Shown: positions 23,006 through 35,440, counted from the stretch's first letter. The stretch is 64,000 bases of DNA from Tubulanus polymorphus (GCF_964204645.1 NC_134032.1:10904275-10968274), one strand, 5' to 3'. The notes: generated by a model not told the origin, from the sequence alone. Numbers and translations are program-made.

Positions 23006-24022
23006 TCATTTCCGTCGCGGGCAACCTTTGAATGCAAGCGATCGGAACTTTTTACTAGACAAACAGTAAACAACGAAATTGACGGAGGAATCAAGTTGAA
23101 CAAACAGAGAGGCCACAAAGTAGAAATTAAGATTTGGGATAAAACCTTTGAACTTGAAAAAGTGAATTAGTAACTTGTGTAAAGCCATTGGCATTTCGAG
23201 TAAAGCAAAAGTTGTTACAACTGAAATCGCTAGTATAACAGGTTGGTTATCACTGATTTTATGAGTGCTCATTTCGGAGCGTCTTTTAGACGCTATATAC
23301 AGAGAAAATATTAGAATTACATTTGCAAGAGCTATTCCAAAAAATGGTGCAAATACTCCCGATATGTGTATCACGTTAACCGTCTTTTTAATTCGGAGAG
23401 GGCGATTTACTGCTGTCCAAAGATTTCCTCCAAACGGGCAAAGAACGCTAACCATTGCAACATCTCTAGTAAAATATTGCCAGACTTGAGAAGCGACACT
23501 CAAAATAACGATCAATAATAAACAAATGTTACACGTCGATTTAGTGCAGATAATCCTAGATTTTAATGGAAAGAACACGACAATTAATCGTTCTAAACTG
23601 ATCAACATTGTCAGTAGATTCCTAATCATTTTAGAAATTTCTTGCACCAGGTTTGTGTGGCGGAGGAGAAATGGACCGATGAAATCGGTGTGTTCTAAGT
23701 AATAGACGTTCCGGCCGTACGTAAGCATGCCATCGGCATATCTTCCAGACTTTGCAATAGCCGTACCCAATAGAAACATATTATCCGCTATCGTTAGCAG
23801 ACGTAAAATGTAATACGTGGTTATTACACTTTTAAAACGAAAGAGAACGAAATGTGTGTAAATATTAAGGAAGAATCCCGTAGTCCACACTACAGGTGAA
23901 CAGTAAACGAGCACAATTATTCTGTTGGCGATTTCCTTACTGAATGGACAATCTTTTTCAACCGTAGCATTTGTCCATGATGCATTTCCGCCGTCACTAA
24001 TCGTCGGTGTTTCCAGCAACAT
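23006..24022 (-). CDS. Rhodopsin-like GPCR, paralog A (copy 1)
   Basis: Single-exon frame of 338 codons with seven hydrophobic segments, near residues 33-60, 66-90, 127-150, 165-183, 214-242, 261-287 and 297-321. N-glycosylation sites N13 and N18 lie in the extracellular N-terminus. D80 in LLTIAD matches the conserved TM2 Asp. E144-R145 replaces the DRY motif (SLERLIVVFFPLK). TM7 has NFVVY (315-319) in place of NPxxY. A short basic tail follows. These features place it in the class A receptors, in a divergent invertebrate group. I chose the ATG at 24022 because an in-frame TAG lies 7 codons upstream. There is no Cys at the top of TM3, which is unusual. The ligand cannot be predicted. Copy 2 differs by very few residues (V66 to A). 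Confidence 0.88.
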   Translation of the reverse strand: MLLETPTISDGGNASWTNATVEKDCPFSKEIANRIIVLVYCSPVVWTTGFFLNIYTHFVLFRFKSVITTYYILRLLTIADNMFLLGTAIAKSGRYADGMLTYGRNVYYLEHTDFIGPFLLRHTNLVQEISKMIRNLLTMLISLERLIVVFFPLKSRIICTKSTCNICLLLIVILSVASQVWQYFTRDVAMVSVLCPFGGNLWTAVNRPLRIKKTVNVIHISGVFAPFFGIALANVILIFSLYIASKRRSEMSTHKISDNQPVILAISVVTTFALLEMPMALHKLLIHFFKFKGFIPNLNFYFVASLFVQLDSSVNFVVYCLSSKKFRSLAFKGCPRRK

Positions 24023-24272
24023 ACCGAGCGAGAAAACCTATACGTAACGAGTCCGCGAGTCTAATTTACTTTCTATACAAATCATAAAATAATCACCGAA
24101 TGGCTGCGCACACGTCTTTAACTCTTAGAAAGCAAGGTTAATCGTACCTAATTTGCATCGCTTCCTCGACACAGCGCATTCATTCAAAGCAACTTGTTCA
24201 TTCATCTTTTCAGACTTATATCGCCGTTTATAATTTTGTTGAAGCGCGTCTGACATAAATCAAATATATACA

Positions 24273-24280
24273 TATTTATA
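24273..24280 (-). promoter_or_regulatory. TATA box of GPCR-A
   Basis: TATAAATA on the minus strand about 250 bp before the start codon. The surrounding sequence (gaccgcagtca, tatacatatttata) is conserved upstream of GPCR-B at 25996, as expected for a duplicated promoter. The 5' leader may contain an upstream ATG (MNEQVALNECAVSRKR) or an intron donor (aattag|gtacg). Confidence 0.5.
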
Positions 24281-24728
24281 ATCTGACATCGACCGCAGTC
24301 AAAATGTTACTGTCTATCAACGTTGTGACATCGACAAATACCTCCAAATATCATTAGCAGATTTAAAATTCCCTTTACCCAGCCGAGCTGGAAGTGACTG
24401 GTTCGCGGCGCTCCGTAACCGCGTGTAGGCCTGCTGAGAGTTTGCGCCAAACGGGCTGACGAAAGCGATATACCGCTGGCACTAAGCTTCCTAATGAAGT
24501 ATTCCCCCAGAAGGACATTTAATGGATGCATTTCGTTTTATTACTTTATTAATTTGTATTTTGGTTTTATAAGGACTGTGTATGCTAAACCAAAAACTAT
24601 GTAGAGGAAAAGCAATTCTTTTGGTTCGTGCATTCATTTCAGCTTGGAGTAATCGGTCTGTTTACGTAAAGATGTCAATTGTTATATGATAGGCCATGCA
24701 AATCTTTCATATCAATCTTTTATATTTA

Positions 24729-25774
24729 TCAGTCCGCAATTTGACTCCGGAATCTTTTAATTTTTCGTCGCGGGCAACCTTTGAATGCGAGTAATCTGAA
24801 TCTCTTACTAGACAAACTGTAAACAATAAAATTGACTGAGGAATCAAGCTGAACAAACAGAGACGCTACAACGTAGAAATTAAGATTTGGGATAAAACCT
24901 CTGAACTTGAAAAAGTGAATCAGTAACTTGTGCAAGGCCATTGGCATTTCGAGTAAAGCAAACGTTGTTACAACTGAAATCGCTAGTAAAACAGCTTGAT
25001 TATCATTGATTTTTTGAGTGCTCATTTCGGTGCGTCTTTTAGACGCTATATACAAAGAAAATACTAGAATTATATTTGCAAGAGCTATTCCGGAAAATGT
25101 TACAAATACGCCTAATAAGTGCGTCAGGTTAATTATCTTAACAATTCGGAGAGGGCGGCGTGCCAAAGCCCAAAGATCTCCTCTAAATGGGCAAAAAACC
25201 CTAATCTTTGCGATGTCTCTAGTGAAATACTGCCAGCCTTGAGAAGTCACACTCAAAATAACTATCAATAATAAACAAATGTTACACGTCGATTTAGTGC
25301 AGATTATCCTAGATTTTAATGGAAAGAACACGACAATTAATCGTTCTAAACTGATCAACATTATAAGCAGATTCCTTATCATTTTCGAAATTTCTTGCAC
25401 CAGGTTTGTGTGGCGGGCTAGAAATGGACCAAGGAAACTGACGTTATCTAAATAATAGATTTTTTGGCCGTACGTAAGCATGCTGTGGAAATACCTTCCG
25501 GACTTTGAAACAGCGGTACCCAATAGAAACATATTATCCGCTATCGTTAGCAGACGTAAAATGTAATACGTCGTTATTACACTTTTGAAACGAAAGAGAA
25601 CGAAATACGTGTAAATATTAAGTACAAATCCCGTAGTCCACACTACAGGTGAACAGTAAAGGAGCACAATTGTTCTGTTGGCGATTTCTTTATTGAACGG
25701 ACAATCTTTTCCAACTGTAGCGTTTAGCCATGACGCATTTCCGCCGTCACTAATCGTTGGTGTTTCAGCAACAT
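24729..25774 (-). pseudogene. Rhodopsin-like GPCR, paralog B, frameshifted near start (copy 1)
   Basis: Closely related to GPCR-A across its length: ISKMIRNLLIMLISLERL in TM3 and SSVNFIVYSLSSKRFR after TM7. The frame is open from the stop at 24729 up to about codon 5, but the start region reads tgtttcagcaacat where GPCR-A has tgtttccagcaacat, a 1-nt loss that puts the conserved ATG (25772-25774) out of frame. Use of a downstream start would remove the N-terminus and part of TM1. The C-terminus extends 12 residues beyond GPCR-A (IKRFRSQIAD). A sequencing error in one base would restore it, so the call is cautious. Confidence 0.65.
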
Positions 25775-25995
25775 ACCGAACGAGAGTCCGCGTCAGATAT
25801 ACTTTCGACGATTAATGAAATAATCAGCGAATGGTCGCACACACGTTCTAACTAGTAGAATCCCGGAAAAAAGGTTAATCGTATCTTATTTACATCGCTT
25901 TCTCGACACAGCGCAATCGTTTGAAGCAACATTTTCATTCATCTATTCATTCGTATACCATAATCTGTATGTCTGATATAATTCAAATATAGACA

Positions 25996-26003
25996 TATTT
26001 ATA
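25996..26003 (-). promoter_or_regulatory. TATA box of GPCR-B
   Basis: TATAAATA on the minus strand, about 225 bp upstream of the conserved ATG, in the same context as at GPCR-A. Confidence 0.45.
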
Positions 26004-26769
26004 TTCTGACGTAGACCGCAGTCAGAATGTTTCTATTTATCAACGTACGACGTTTGTACTAATATCGATGAATTGTAACTTTCAGATATTAGCAGATTCA
26101 ATATTCCTTTTACAGTCCTGAGCTTAAGGTTGCGCTCAGTATACTGCGTGTTAGACCTACTGAGAGCTCGCGTCAAAACATGTGTCGCAATATGTACTAC
26201 TGGCACTCAGATTCAGTGAAGACTCAGAACGACGCAGAATCGTTGACATTCAAAAGCGACAAACAGGTATCGACCCAATACATGATGATGGCACTAGTGA
26301 CTTCAACGATCTCATCATAAAGTTGTATACCACTATTACTTCATAACCATACAATGCACCTACATACAAATTTGTATTGTATACACATTTTTCTCTATTA
26401 GGCAATAGGATAGGCTTGTATGCTGGGCTGCTGCATCTTCGTGGGAAAACATATTCTAAATTTTTTCAGACAATTCATCATATTCAAAGAAAATGAATCC
26501 ACGCGGCAACGTGCAGCTTTAATGACAGTGTATACACATTTCGCTACAACAAGTTGGTTGCCTTTCAAATTCTGCGCCACCTGCATTCGCAATCAGAATA
26601 CTAACTTTTCTTATATTTCAAACTAGTTCTCAACAAAGCTTTATGTAATTTACTTTTTGATAGAATTTCAGGCACTAGTAAAATGGGTCTACTTTGTGTC
26701 AACGAAACAAAAAGATATTAAACATAGCCGCAAAGCAGCGATATCGGGTTTTCTGACTTGAAATGAAAG
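26004..26769. other. Intergenic, nothing recognised
   Basis: The part to about 26230 is a degenerate match to the region upstream of GPCR-A (24330-24540). The rest is AT-rich and shows no conserved frame beyond short ones that change between copies. Confidence 0.5.
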
Positions 26770-27290
26770 CCGCATACCGGGGTATGAATCATTGAAACTT
26801 TCGCAACCCGGGTAAAAATACTTGAAACCCTCGCATACCGGGAAAAATCTTTGAAACCCTCGCATACCGGGATAAGAATCATTGAAACCCTCGCATACCG
26901 GGGTAAGAATCATTGAAACCCTCGCATACCGGGGTAAGAATCATTGAAACTTTCGCAAACCGGGTAAAAATCATTGAAACCCTTGCATACCGGGGTAAAA
27001 ATCTTTGAAACCCTCGCATACCGGGGTAAAAATCATTGAAACCCTCGGATCCCGGGGTAAGAATCATTGAAACCCTCGCATACCGGGGTAAGAATAATTG
27101 AAACCCACGCATACCGGGGTAAGAATCATTGAAACCCTCGCATACCGGGGTAAGAATCATTGAAACCCACGCATACCGGGGTAAGAATAATTGAAACCCA
27201 CGCATACCGGGGTAAGAATCATTGAAACCCTCGCATACAGGGGTAAGAATCATTGAAACCCACGCATACCGGGGTAAGAATAATTGAAAT
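26770..27290. repeat. 31-bp VNTR, copy 1
   Basis: About 17 tandem units of cattgaaaccctcgcatacc plus ggggtaagaat. Because 31 is not a multiple of 3 and the unit has no stop on the minus strand, all three minus frames stay open and give a peptide repeating every 31 residues (for example 26879-27331). This is a by-product of the repeat. Copy 2 has about 22 units. Confidence 0.95.
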
Positions 27291-27316
27291 GTAAGAGAAT
27301 CGGGTTTACACATTTC

Positions 27317-27726
27317 AAGGGCCAGTTTCACAAAAACGGCTCATTTGCGAGCTGAACCGAGGGTTGGTCAATAATGCGAGCGCTTCAATCAGTTTTTAGA
27401 AGCCTGCAGTTTCATAGAATGAGTTTAGAATATTTAATCCCAGGGATCAGTTCACAGTGATGGCTTTAGGTTTGAGACCAGTCCAAGACCAGTTTCGCTC
27501 TATATACTGGTCTTAAGTTGTTAGATTGGTTATCTAACAACTCGAGACCGGTCTAAGCCCATTACGGACAACATTGTGCAACTGTCCCCTTGGATCCGAT
27601 TCACAAATATGATACATGAATTGTTTTTGTCAAACTCCACCCTCGGCTCAGTTTCATTTCATAAAACTTTACTCCAATCAATTTCTTAATCGTGCCGTTG
27701 ATAATTTTTTATGAAACTGAACCCTT
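27317..27726. mobile_element. MITE, 410 bp, with internal hairpin
   Basis: Terminal repeats aagggccagtttcacaaaaa and, inverted, aagggttcagtttcataaaa. Near the middle is a strong hairpin: gttgttagat (27517-27526) and atctaacaac (27532-27541) around a 5-nt loop, extended by ctggtct/agaccgg. Copy 2: 56558-56967. No coding sequence. Confidence 0.65.
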
Positions 27727-28153
27727 GGTATGTGATTTATATAGGTTTATCATGTGTGACGCCGAGTCTATGAAACTGCTGGCGTCTGTAATCACAACTA
27801 AAACAACAGAGAAAACATATATTTATTTCAAATAAAACCATACAACAGTTCATACAAAATCAAGTCCAAGTCCCATGATAAAGAATCCTGTTGATGTATC
27901 AGCTATTAGATTTTTGATCGTGGGACACGTCTTGGCACATCGTACAAAATAGATCAATTTACATTATTAATCATTAAGCAAATTAATTCAAGTTCACCCG
28001 GAACAAAACAGTTGAACCGGGTCCTGGGATACAAACAATTACAAACATACTGCTATTACATGGAGCGCGTAAAGTATCCAACGCCCTTGATCCATCTCAG
28101 AAAGGCCATCATTAATCCTCAATTCAATTTTCAGTGGCAATCAAAATGAGATT

Positions 28154-28439
28154 GAAACCCACTATATATAAATCTAATTAAAATCAAAAGACGTTTCGGA
28201 GTCTCTCTAGAGACCATCGTGAAGAAATAACTAGAACACAGGGAAAATATAGAGGAAAGAACATGTTAATTGAGAAGTAAAGAAAGTAGGTTATTTTGTG
28301 CTTATAGGTTGAGAGGTTTTGTTATTTTGTGCGTAGGTTGTTCTAGTTATTTCTTCATTCACTCCATCTATCTCTTGATTTTGAAGAAAACTGAATAAAT
28401 TTCGTGCTTAATCACTTGAATTTCTATATAGTGGGTTCC
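28154..28439. mobile_element. Inverted-repeat element, 286 bp
   Basis: Outer ends gaaacccactatatataaat and, inverted, ggaacccactatatagaaat; an inner perfect 19-bp inverted pair tgaagaaataactagaaca at 28220-28238 and 28339-28357. The minus strand of 28190-28219 has a ccgaaacgtc end after a self-complementary tctctctagaga stretch. Copy 2: 57395-57680. Confidence 0.6.
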
Positions 28440-28649
28440 AATATCATTCTTATAATCTATTACCCCCGTATGAGGCTATGGGAGCTGCTCATTCTTCTGG
28501 AAAAATGACGTTACAGCTTTGAGACGAATGAGGGGGTGACTCCATTGTTTTTATAGATATGTGGTACGCGGTCTATGAAACCATCACAAACAGAACAACC
28601 GTAGCCTGCCCAAACCGGCCGGCACAATTAAACAATATTCATTTGGCTT

Positions 28650-31600
28650 AAAACTTCAAAATAGATCTAGGGATGATAAAGCAGATTTCTGAATAAAATG
28701 CAGCATATCGATCTCCCTGCAGGTTGATGGCTGGTCTCTATCAGATGGCCTATTGGTACTTACTTCGTCCTGGAATAAAGAGAAAATTGCATCAAGTGGA
28801 AATTGTTCTATGAAATATCATAAGTATAGTAGTGATGACATGACAACACAGCAACACACATAGCATTGAGGTAATGACCCGGAAGTTAGTCAGAAAGGAA
28901 TTACCAGGCATCTTTTGAATGGGGTATATCTGATAAATAATAAGTTCAAGCTCAAGATGATGAGGGTTTAGTTTGAATTCAGCTACAGGAAAATAAAAAT
29001 TTTAGAATAGAAGTAAGATACGTCCTCTAGATGGTCTACATATTGGGCAGCTAGCTGAGTCCCCTGAAAATAATTAACACCTTCATAGTTCTAACATGGA
29101 CTCTGCAGGATAGAAGCGATTGAAAATTCACCTTCACTGATTGATGTAGTTCCATGGTGTTTAATTCTGGTGGAATGAATTAAAATTCTCCACTGTTTCT
29201 AGCGCAGAAGTAATTCATTCTATGTGTTGAGCTGGATGATCAAAAAAGAAAGGCTTTTTTTCAGGAAATGACTTTATACATTTACAGTCTAACAGCTGCT
29301 ATAGTAAAGAGACTGGAATCTGCAGAGATATTTACCGGTACTTGTTCTGAAGTGTGACTTTCTAAAAGCGATGTCCATCATTTACAAATGTTCAGGGAAT
29401 TCACAATGATTACTGTTCACAGATTTGTCAAAGGTTCCAATTATTTTTCTTCCTTTCAGCTTTATTCTGTCAATAGAGAATTGGTTTTTGCGGAATAAAG
29501 AAACATGTCGTGTGAGTTTGCTATTCAGAAAATTACCATCTTTCATACTTGTTTTGATTACTGTAGTATATCGTCCACAGTATTTTCCAGTAAAATTGAT
29601 CACACATGAAAATAATGTACGGAGTAACTAATTGTAAGGTTATTATCAAATTAGAGGAAAACTCACCATTTTAAAACTATCGGATGAATTCAGTTACCAT
29701 TTTGACTATGCAGACAATTTTCGGCAGGATTTCACCTCTAAGAGCCATATTGCCATGCAGTTAAGAGCACTGATGATTTCCTGAAAAAAATGAACGTATA
29801 ATTGTTGAACCGTACAGTATAACAAGTGAGCACTAGGTTGAATTGTTTAGAGAATATTACTTAGTTTCTTTTTTTAAACGAATGATAGCTGTTTCAGCAA
29901 CTTCTTCACTCATTGACGGTGAATATTCTTTTGGTCTTTACACCTGCAATTCGTGTTGGGTGCATCGCATTCTGGAAGGAGAAAATTATGCCAAAACATG
30001 ATTATTAGTGTGATGAATAGAATTTGCAGATTGTTTGTGTTCGATTGAAAGAAAACCCACCAGATGTTTGAGTATAGTTTATCACAATGTGTTGAGTGTA
30101 TACAGATTTCTGAGGGGGTCTGATGGTGGCTATCGACTGTCCTCTAGGAAAGCATTGATACCTGCTGACATTGACCGATCAAAAACCAACCATTTTCCTG
30201 ACTTTATTCGACTTTATACATCTATTGAATCTATTGATAACAGACAAATGTTAAATATAGTTATAAACTGATAAATCACCACAAATTACTGCGATAAATC
30301 AATAGAAAACTCACCGCTTCTGAGTTGTATCTGATTCTAGAGCGCAAGGTTTACTGTTTGAACATTGCCAAGGTTCAACTTCATTTTGCCCCCTAAAATA
30401 CAAATGCTGTATAGACGTATCTCACCCCTGAAAATGTATATATGCATGAGGAACATGAACACCTTGATGATGTTATCTTTGACCAGGATATTGAAAATTC
30501 ACCTTCACTGATTAATGTAGTTCCATTGTGTTTAATTCTGGTAAAACGATTTCAAGTTCTCAACTGTTTCTATAGCTCAGAAGTAATTCATTCTATTGAA
30601 CTGGACGGCCATAGAAGAAAAGATTTGTTTAGGAAATGGCGTCATACATTTACAGTCAAAACAAACTAGTATAGAGACTGAAATGCGCAGAGATTATTAC
30701 CGGTACTTGTTCTGGGGTGTGACTATCTAAAAGCGATGTCCATGAAAATGTTCGGTGAATTCGAAATGTTTACTGTTTGCAGATTTGTCAAGGGTTCCGT
30801 TGATATCTGGTCCTAAATGTAGGAATGTTAAAAATTGTCAGTTAAATTGCTACGAAGTAAGCCTAGCAGCTGCAAATTGAGACTCACATCTTGCATCTGA
30901 CTTTTTTGCAGAAATCTTAGGCTGTGTGTGAGGAGGATCTTTATCAAGTTGATCTTAAGCGTAAATTCTGGTGCTGTGTAGATTTCATTCTGTAAAGAGA
31001 AAATTGATTTGTGAAATAAAGAGATATCACGTGTGAGTCTGCTATTCAGAAAATTACTATTTATCTTACTTGTTTCGATTATTGTAGCAGCTTTGTCCAC
31101 ATTCTTTTCCATATTACTTCCTGAGTAGAATTGATTGGGTATTCAGCAGCCGCATTTCTTAAAGCATTCGAGAGAATCACACATAAAATTACTTTATTGA
31201 ATGATTAATTGTTAGGTCATTTTCAAATTAGAAAACTCACCAGCTCCAATAAACGGATGAGTTAAGCGCCGTTTTGACCCTGCAGACAATTTTCAGCAGT
31301 ATTTCACTTCCTTTAGCCATAATGTCATAATGTTTGGAGCATTGATGATTTCCTGAAGAAAATGAACATATAGAAAATTTAACCCTTCAGTTAAAACAAG
31401 GGAGTACATGGTAGAATTGTGTTTAGAAAATTACTTAGTTTCTTTAAGAAAATAAGAGCAGTTTCAGCAACGAGCTTCTTCATTATTTGATAGGCTGAAC
31501 ATTCTTGATTTTTACAGCTGCAATTTGTGTTTGGTGCATAGCATTCTGGAAAGAGAAAATTATGCCAGGAAATGATTAGTAAAATAGATAGAATTTGCAG

Positions 31601-32257
31601 CTTGTTTGTGTTCGATTGACAGAAAACCCACTAGGTTTTTGAGTAGTTTATGACAATGTGTTGAGTGTATGCAGATTTCTGAGGGGTCAGATGGCAGCTT
31701 TAGACAGTCCTGTACGAAAGCATTGATACCTGCTGACATCGACCGATCAAACCATTTTCCTGACTCCTGTCTCCTGACTTGATTTGAAGATGAATCTACT
31801 GAAACCGGACAAAAAGAAATAGTTTTTAGTTGATAAATCATCAAAAATTACTGGAATAAATGAATAGAAAACTCACCAAATCTGACTTGTATTTGATTCG
31901 TAGAGCGCGATATTTATTGTTTGGGATTTGTTGAGGTTCAGCTTCAATTTAGTCCCTAAAATAGAATTGTTGAATAGAAGCATACATAGGTTGTTCTAGA
32001 ATAAGAGCAGTTTCAAATTAAATCAATAACTCACGATTTTCCTCAGTTTTGTAGGGTATATTTCATGTTAAGACCAGAATTCGTAGATATTCCAAAATTC
32101 CTATTGCCCTGTCCACTACAAACGTAAATGAAAAACAAAAGGCCCTCTACAATCTCAATTTTGATCTGGACATGATTGAAAACTCACCACGCTTGATGAA
32201 TATTCGTGCAGTTGCTGCTGCTGTCGAAATTTATAACTAACCTTCAAATAGAAAATT
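28650..32257 (-). pseudogene. Duplicated minus-strand exon-like modules (copy 1)
   Basis: Two ~1.4-1.5 kb modules (about 29100-30480 and 30480-31990) are imperfect tandem duplicates. On the minus strand each has exon-like blocks with pyrimidine-rich CAG acceptors and GTGAGT donors: 31877-31955, 31435-31545, 31241-31352, and 32188-32257 outside the modules. The first module has frameshifts and stops where the second is open. I could not join all blocks into one frame, so this may be a decaying gene, a noncoding RNA or a family of fast-evolving exons. A minus-strand AATAAA lies at 27822-27827. No protein family was recognised. Confidence 0.4.
31241..31545 (-). CDS. Putative Cys-rich C-terminal exons (copy 1)
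   Basis: Two minus-strand exons, 31545-31435 and 31352-31241, join in phase. The first reads CYAPNTNCSCKNQEC then SAYQIMKKLVAETALIFLKK, and the junction continues LRNHQCS. In the other three occurrences (the decayed module at 29250-29975, and both modules of copy 2) a TAA follows immediately after CS, so that is probably the original C-terminus; here the TAA is AAA and the frame reads on. Six cysteines within ~45 residues and a helical tail would fit a small secreted or membrane-associated protein, but the start exon is not identified. Confidence 0.3.
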
Positions 32258-32508
32258 CTGAAAAGAAAAAGAAACCATCATCAGTGACAATAGAGCAACA
32301 AGTAACATCTCAAAGTTAGCAATCAATCAGAAAGTATAGCATTTCTCTAGAGTTAACTGCTGTAGATATCAGACTGATTGAACAGTTACAGATGTAACAT
32401 CGAGTGCAGATACGGAGTACAGGTCACTGCACGAACTTCAGTGATTTGTTCTCATATCTTCCGTCCGTCCGACTAAAACATCGTAACAGTTCAACTCACC
32501 TAACCTCC

Positions 32509-32755
32509 CTACCCGACCCTCCCTCACCCCATCCCTCCCGCCCTCCCTCACCTCACCCCATCCCTCCCGCCCTCCCTCACCCCATCCCTCCCACCCTCCC
32601 TCGCCCCTTCCCTCCCACCCTCCCAGACCCCTTCCCTCCCACCCTCCCTCACCCACCTCTCCCACCCTCCCTCATCCCACCCCTCCCACCATCCATCCCC
32701 TTCCCTACTGCCCTCCCGCCTAGCCCTCCCTCAATGCCTTCCCTCCTAGCCCTCC
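32509..32755. repeat. C-rich minisatellite (left, copy 2)
   Basis: Same 24-bp-type units as 199-547, shortened by several units. The minus strand is G-run-rich. Confidence 0.9.
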
Positions 32756-35159
32756 GAGCTGGCCTCATATGTCCCCACAAAAGCCTCATCAACTCTTTCT
32801 CCTCTGACATCACTAAACTCAACAATAACTTCAAAACGATTTGCCATTTTTCACAATCATAGGAAATTCATTAACAATTCGATATCCTTAATCGATTGCA
32901 TCATTTACGAGACTCGGAGATGGAAACGTTCAAAGGATTTCTTTATCGAGGAATTCATTCAAATTATTCCTTTCCATTATTTCTTCGTACAACTCCAATC
33001 AGTTTCTTTAATCATTGAATCAATTTCAAGTTTCTGTTTACTGATAAGATTTTCACGGGACGAGTTTGAGTTGTAGAGGCGTTTATCTGCGGATTATCAA
33101 ACCAAACCTAAGAAACTCAACAATGTTGTAAGGGATGTAGGTGTAATGGGTTCACCTGAACCATCGACCAACCTAAAATGCTTTGAGGAGGGCTAACACA
33201 AACCAACGACCAGAATGACGGCTGATTCAGATAGATCCAAACAAATAAGGCTATTTATATTGCTTCACGAATTCAACATGTCATCACTCACATTATGAAA
33301 CCATTAGGGACAGTTGATAGTCAGATTAAACATCTCCAGAACTTCTACTAGAGGCTTTACAACAGCAAGTTTTTTTTTCATGGAATCCTATTCATGATCT
33401 TTACTAATTAATGCAAAATGTTTGATTGTTACACTTAAACCCAGCGGAACAAATTAAAATCCAGCCATATTTCATTACCTGCCATTTTACTTTTTTTACT
33501 CTTTGTTGCGAACATTTTAAAACACAGAGAAGTTTTCTCTGATATTAAGTGCTTTCTGTTTTTGAGTCGAGGTAGGAATAGACCCCTGCCCGCTCGCTAA
33601 GCCAGCAGGACACTAAACCTTCGAATTGCTCTCAGACCCCACTCTTTATATCAGCATTGTATGCCGTTCTATTTTATGACAGAAGCTCACACGTTCGCTT
33701 TATTTCTTTTTCTTTTCATATGGCTTTCGTTTTTTTTTTAATGGCTTTTCTTATTTATCGGCTCACTGGCACTCGTCAGTTCCGACTGGGATCAAGTATA
33801 ATCTCAAGTGTAAATCAAGACAAATAATAGTCAGTGACACTAACATAAATATGTTAGTTGATTTAGAGAATGCCACCAAGTTGCTAATAAAACCACTAGT
33901 AGAAGCACGGATATACAAAACATATGATTCTTTCCTTTACGACGTCACTTATAGTTCCACGTAAATCATTTCATTCTCAAACTTAGATATATAAATTATG
34001 TTTCTATTGAATCCTATGGCTTTTTAGACCTTTCATTCATAGCCGTGGTTTGGTGATCATGGACTCAAAGTTTGGTTGATGACCCTGGTTCGGTGATCAT
34101 AGAGTCAAAATTTAGTTCATGGCCCTGGTTTGGGGACCATAGACTTTGAGCTGGAGACCTAGAGGCAGAGTTTGCTTCATGGCCACGATTTGGGGAATGT
34201 TGAGTTGTTTGGTCACCACGGAGGCTACTGAAAATTTGGTTTTGAGTTTTGGACCATATAGGTTAAATTTCGTTCGTGGCTTTGGTTTGATAATCCGAGA
34301 ATAAGGTTGGCTCATAGCCCTCATAAAAGATAAATTAGTTTCATGGTCCTGGTTTGGTAACTATACAAAGGTATAGATAGGAGGAATTTTCAAAATATAC
34401 ATAGATTAATATCCGTATCTACAGTATATAATCATCTTGAAGTAAAAAATGACGTAATCAAAAACTGACGGTTCAGTCGGCAGTGGCGAGCACCAAAGGT
34501 TTCGGGTCCTCTCCAAGAATAATTCAGAATTTCCATACATTACACGGGGAGCAGTTGACAATAAAATGATCACTGCTGAGCACAACATAATATTGAGCGT
34601 CGTATGTTTTGAAAAGGAGCATTGGACTATGGAGACACGGCCATCCGCACGTGATCACATGAATGAAGTGAAATAAATATATACACTGAAAAGGTTCAAA
34701 ATCTGTGTAATAATCAATTAATGATATCTCAGAAATAAGTCACTAATAAAGTAATGACATAATGCACTAATTAGAGTCTACAATGATGCATCGAACAAAG
34801 TCTAAGCTACGTGATCTGACTAACTGATCACTGATCAAATCTACAGTAGAATATTAACTGCGGAGTATGAAGTAACCTTCATAAACTGATATGATTATGA
34901 AAAATGGCAAATATGAGTACTGTAACTGTCAATAATCATAAGTATTGTAAGTAAACATACGCGAAAATATACACAATTCCCTTATTAATATTAAGTGGAG
35001 TTTATGAAAAAAAATGAACGCGTTTCCTACAATTCCTATTACAAGTAAATCGTAACGAATTTAATCAATCGAGGATTCTCAAAAACTTTATACGGAAATA
35101 ATCCTATACTCTGTAACTACGATATATGGGTTTTGTCAAAATGGCAACGAAAAATAACT

Positions 35160-35440
35160 ATCACCACCCAACCTGCCACCCACCGAGATCCAACACCACT
35201 ACCCCACCACCCAGCCCCTACACTCCCACCCACCTAGACCTCCCCCAGCCCTACCACAGCCCCGTCCTCCCTCAAACGAATCCCTCCCACCCTCCCTCAC
35301 CCCTTCCCTCCCACCCTCCCTCACCCCATCCCTCCCACCCTCCCTCACCCCATCCCTCCCACCCTCCCTCATCCCTTCCCTCCCACCCTCCCTCTACCCC
35401 TACCTCCCCCCGACCCTACCCACCCTCCCCAAACCCCAGG
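35160..35440. repeat. C-rich minisatellite (right, copy 2)
   Basis: Counterpart of 2940-3145 with additional ccctccctcaccccatccct units. It shows that the two tracts change length independently. Confidence 0.9.

Larger units (their letters stand above)
1..32312 (+). repeat. Large tandem unit, copy 1
   Basis: First of three head-to-tail copies. The sequence beginning at base 1 (aagttagcaatcaatcagaa) recurs at 32313 and 61547, and gene order is the same in each copy. This copy is about 3 kb longer than copy 2, mainly because it keeps 4289-7861. It carries two vWA genes, one intact and one broken GPCR, two foldback regions and several minisatellites. Base 1 falls at the start of the repeated segment only because the window begins there, so the true unit boundary is arbitrary. 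Confidence 0.95.

Noticed and set aside
22910-23170. Plus-strand frame overlapping the GPCR-A 3' end
   Set aside because: Antisense shadow of the receptor coding sequence.
26770-27290. CRISPR array
   Set aside because: Units are contiguous 31-bp repeats with no unique spacers, in animal DNA.
26879-27331. 150-codon minus-strand repeat protein
   Set aside because: A 31-bp unit without stops keeps every frame open; the frame breaks and shifts freely between copies.
30828-31112. 94-codon minus-strand frame as a complete gene
   Set aside because: It crosses a good acceptor and donor pair (ctctttacag and gat|gtgagt), so it is better seen as exon plus intron sequence; it is mentioned with the exon modules only.
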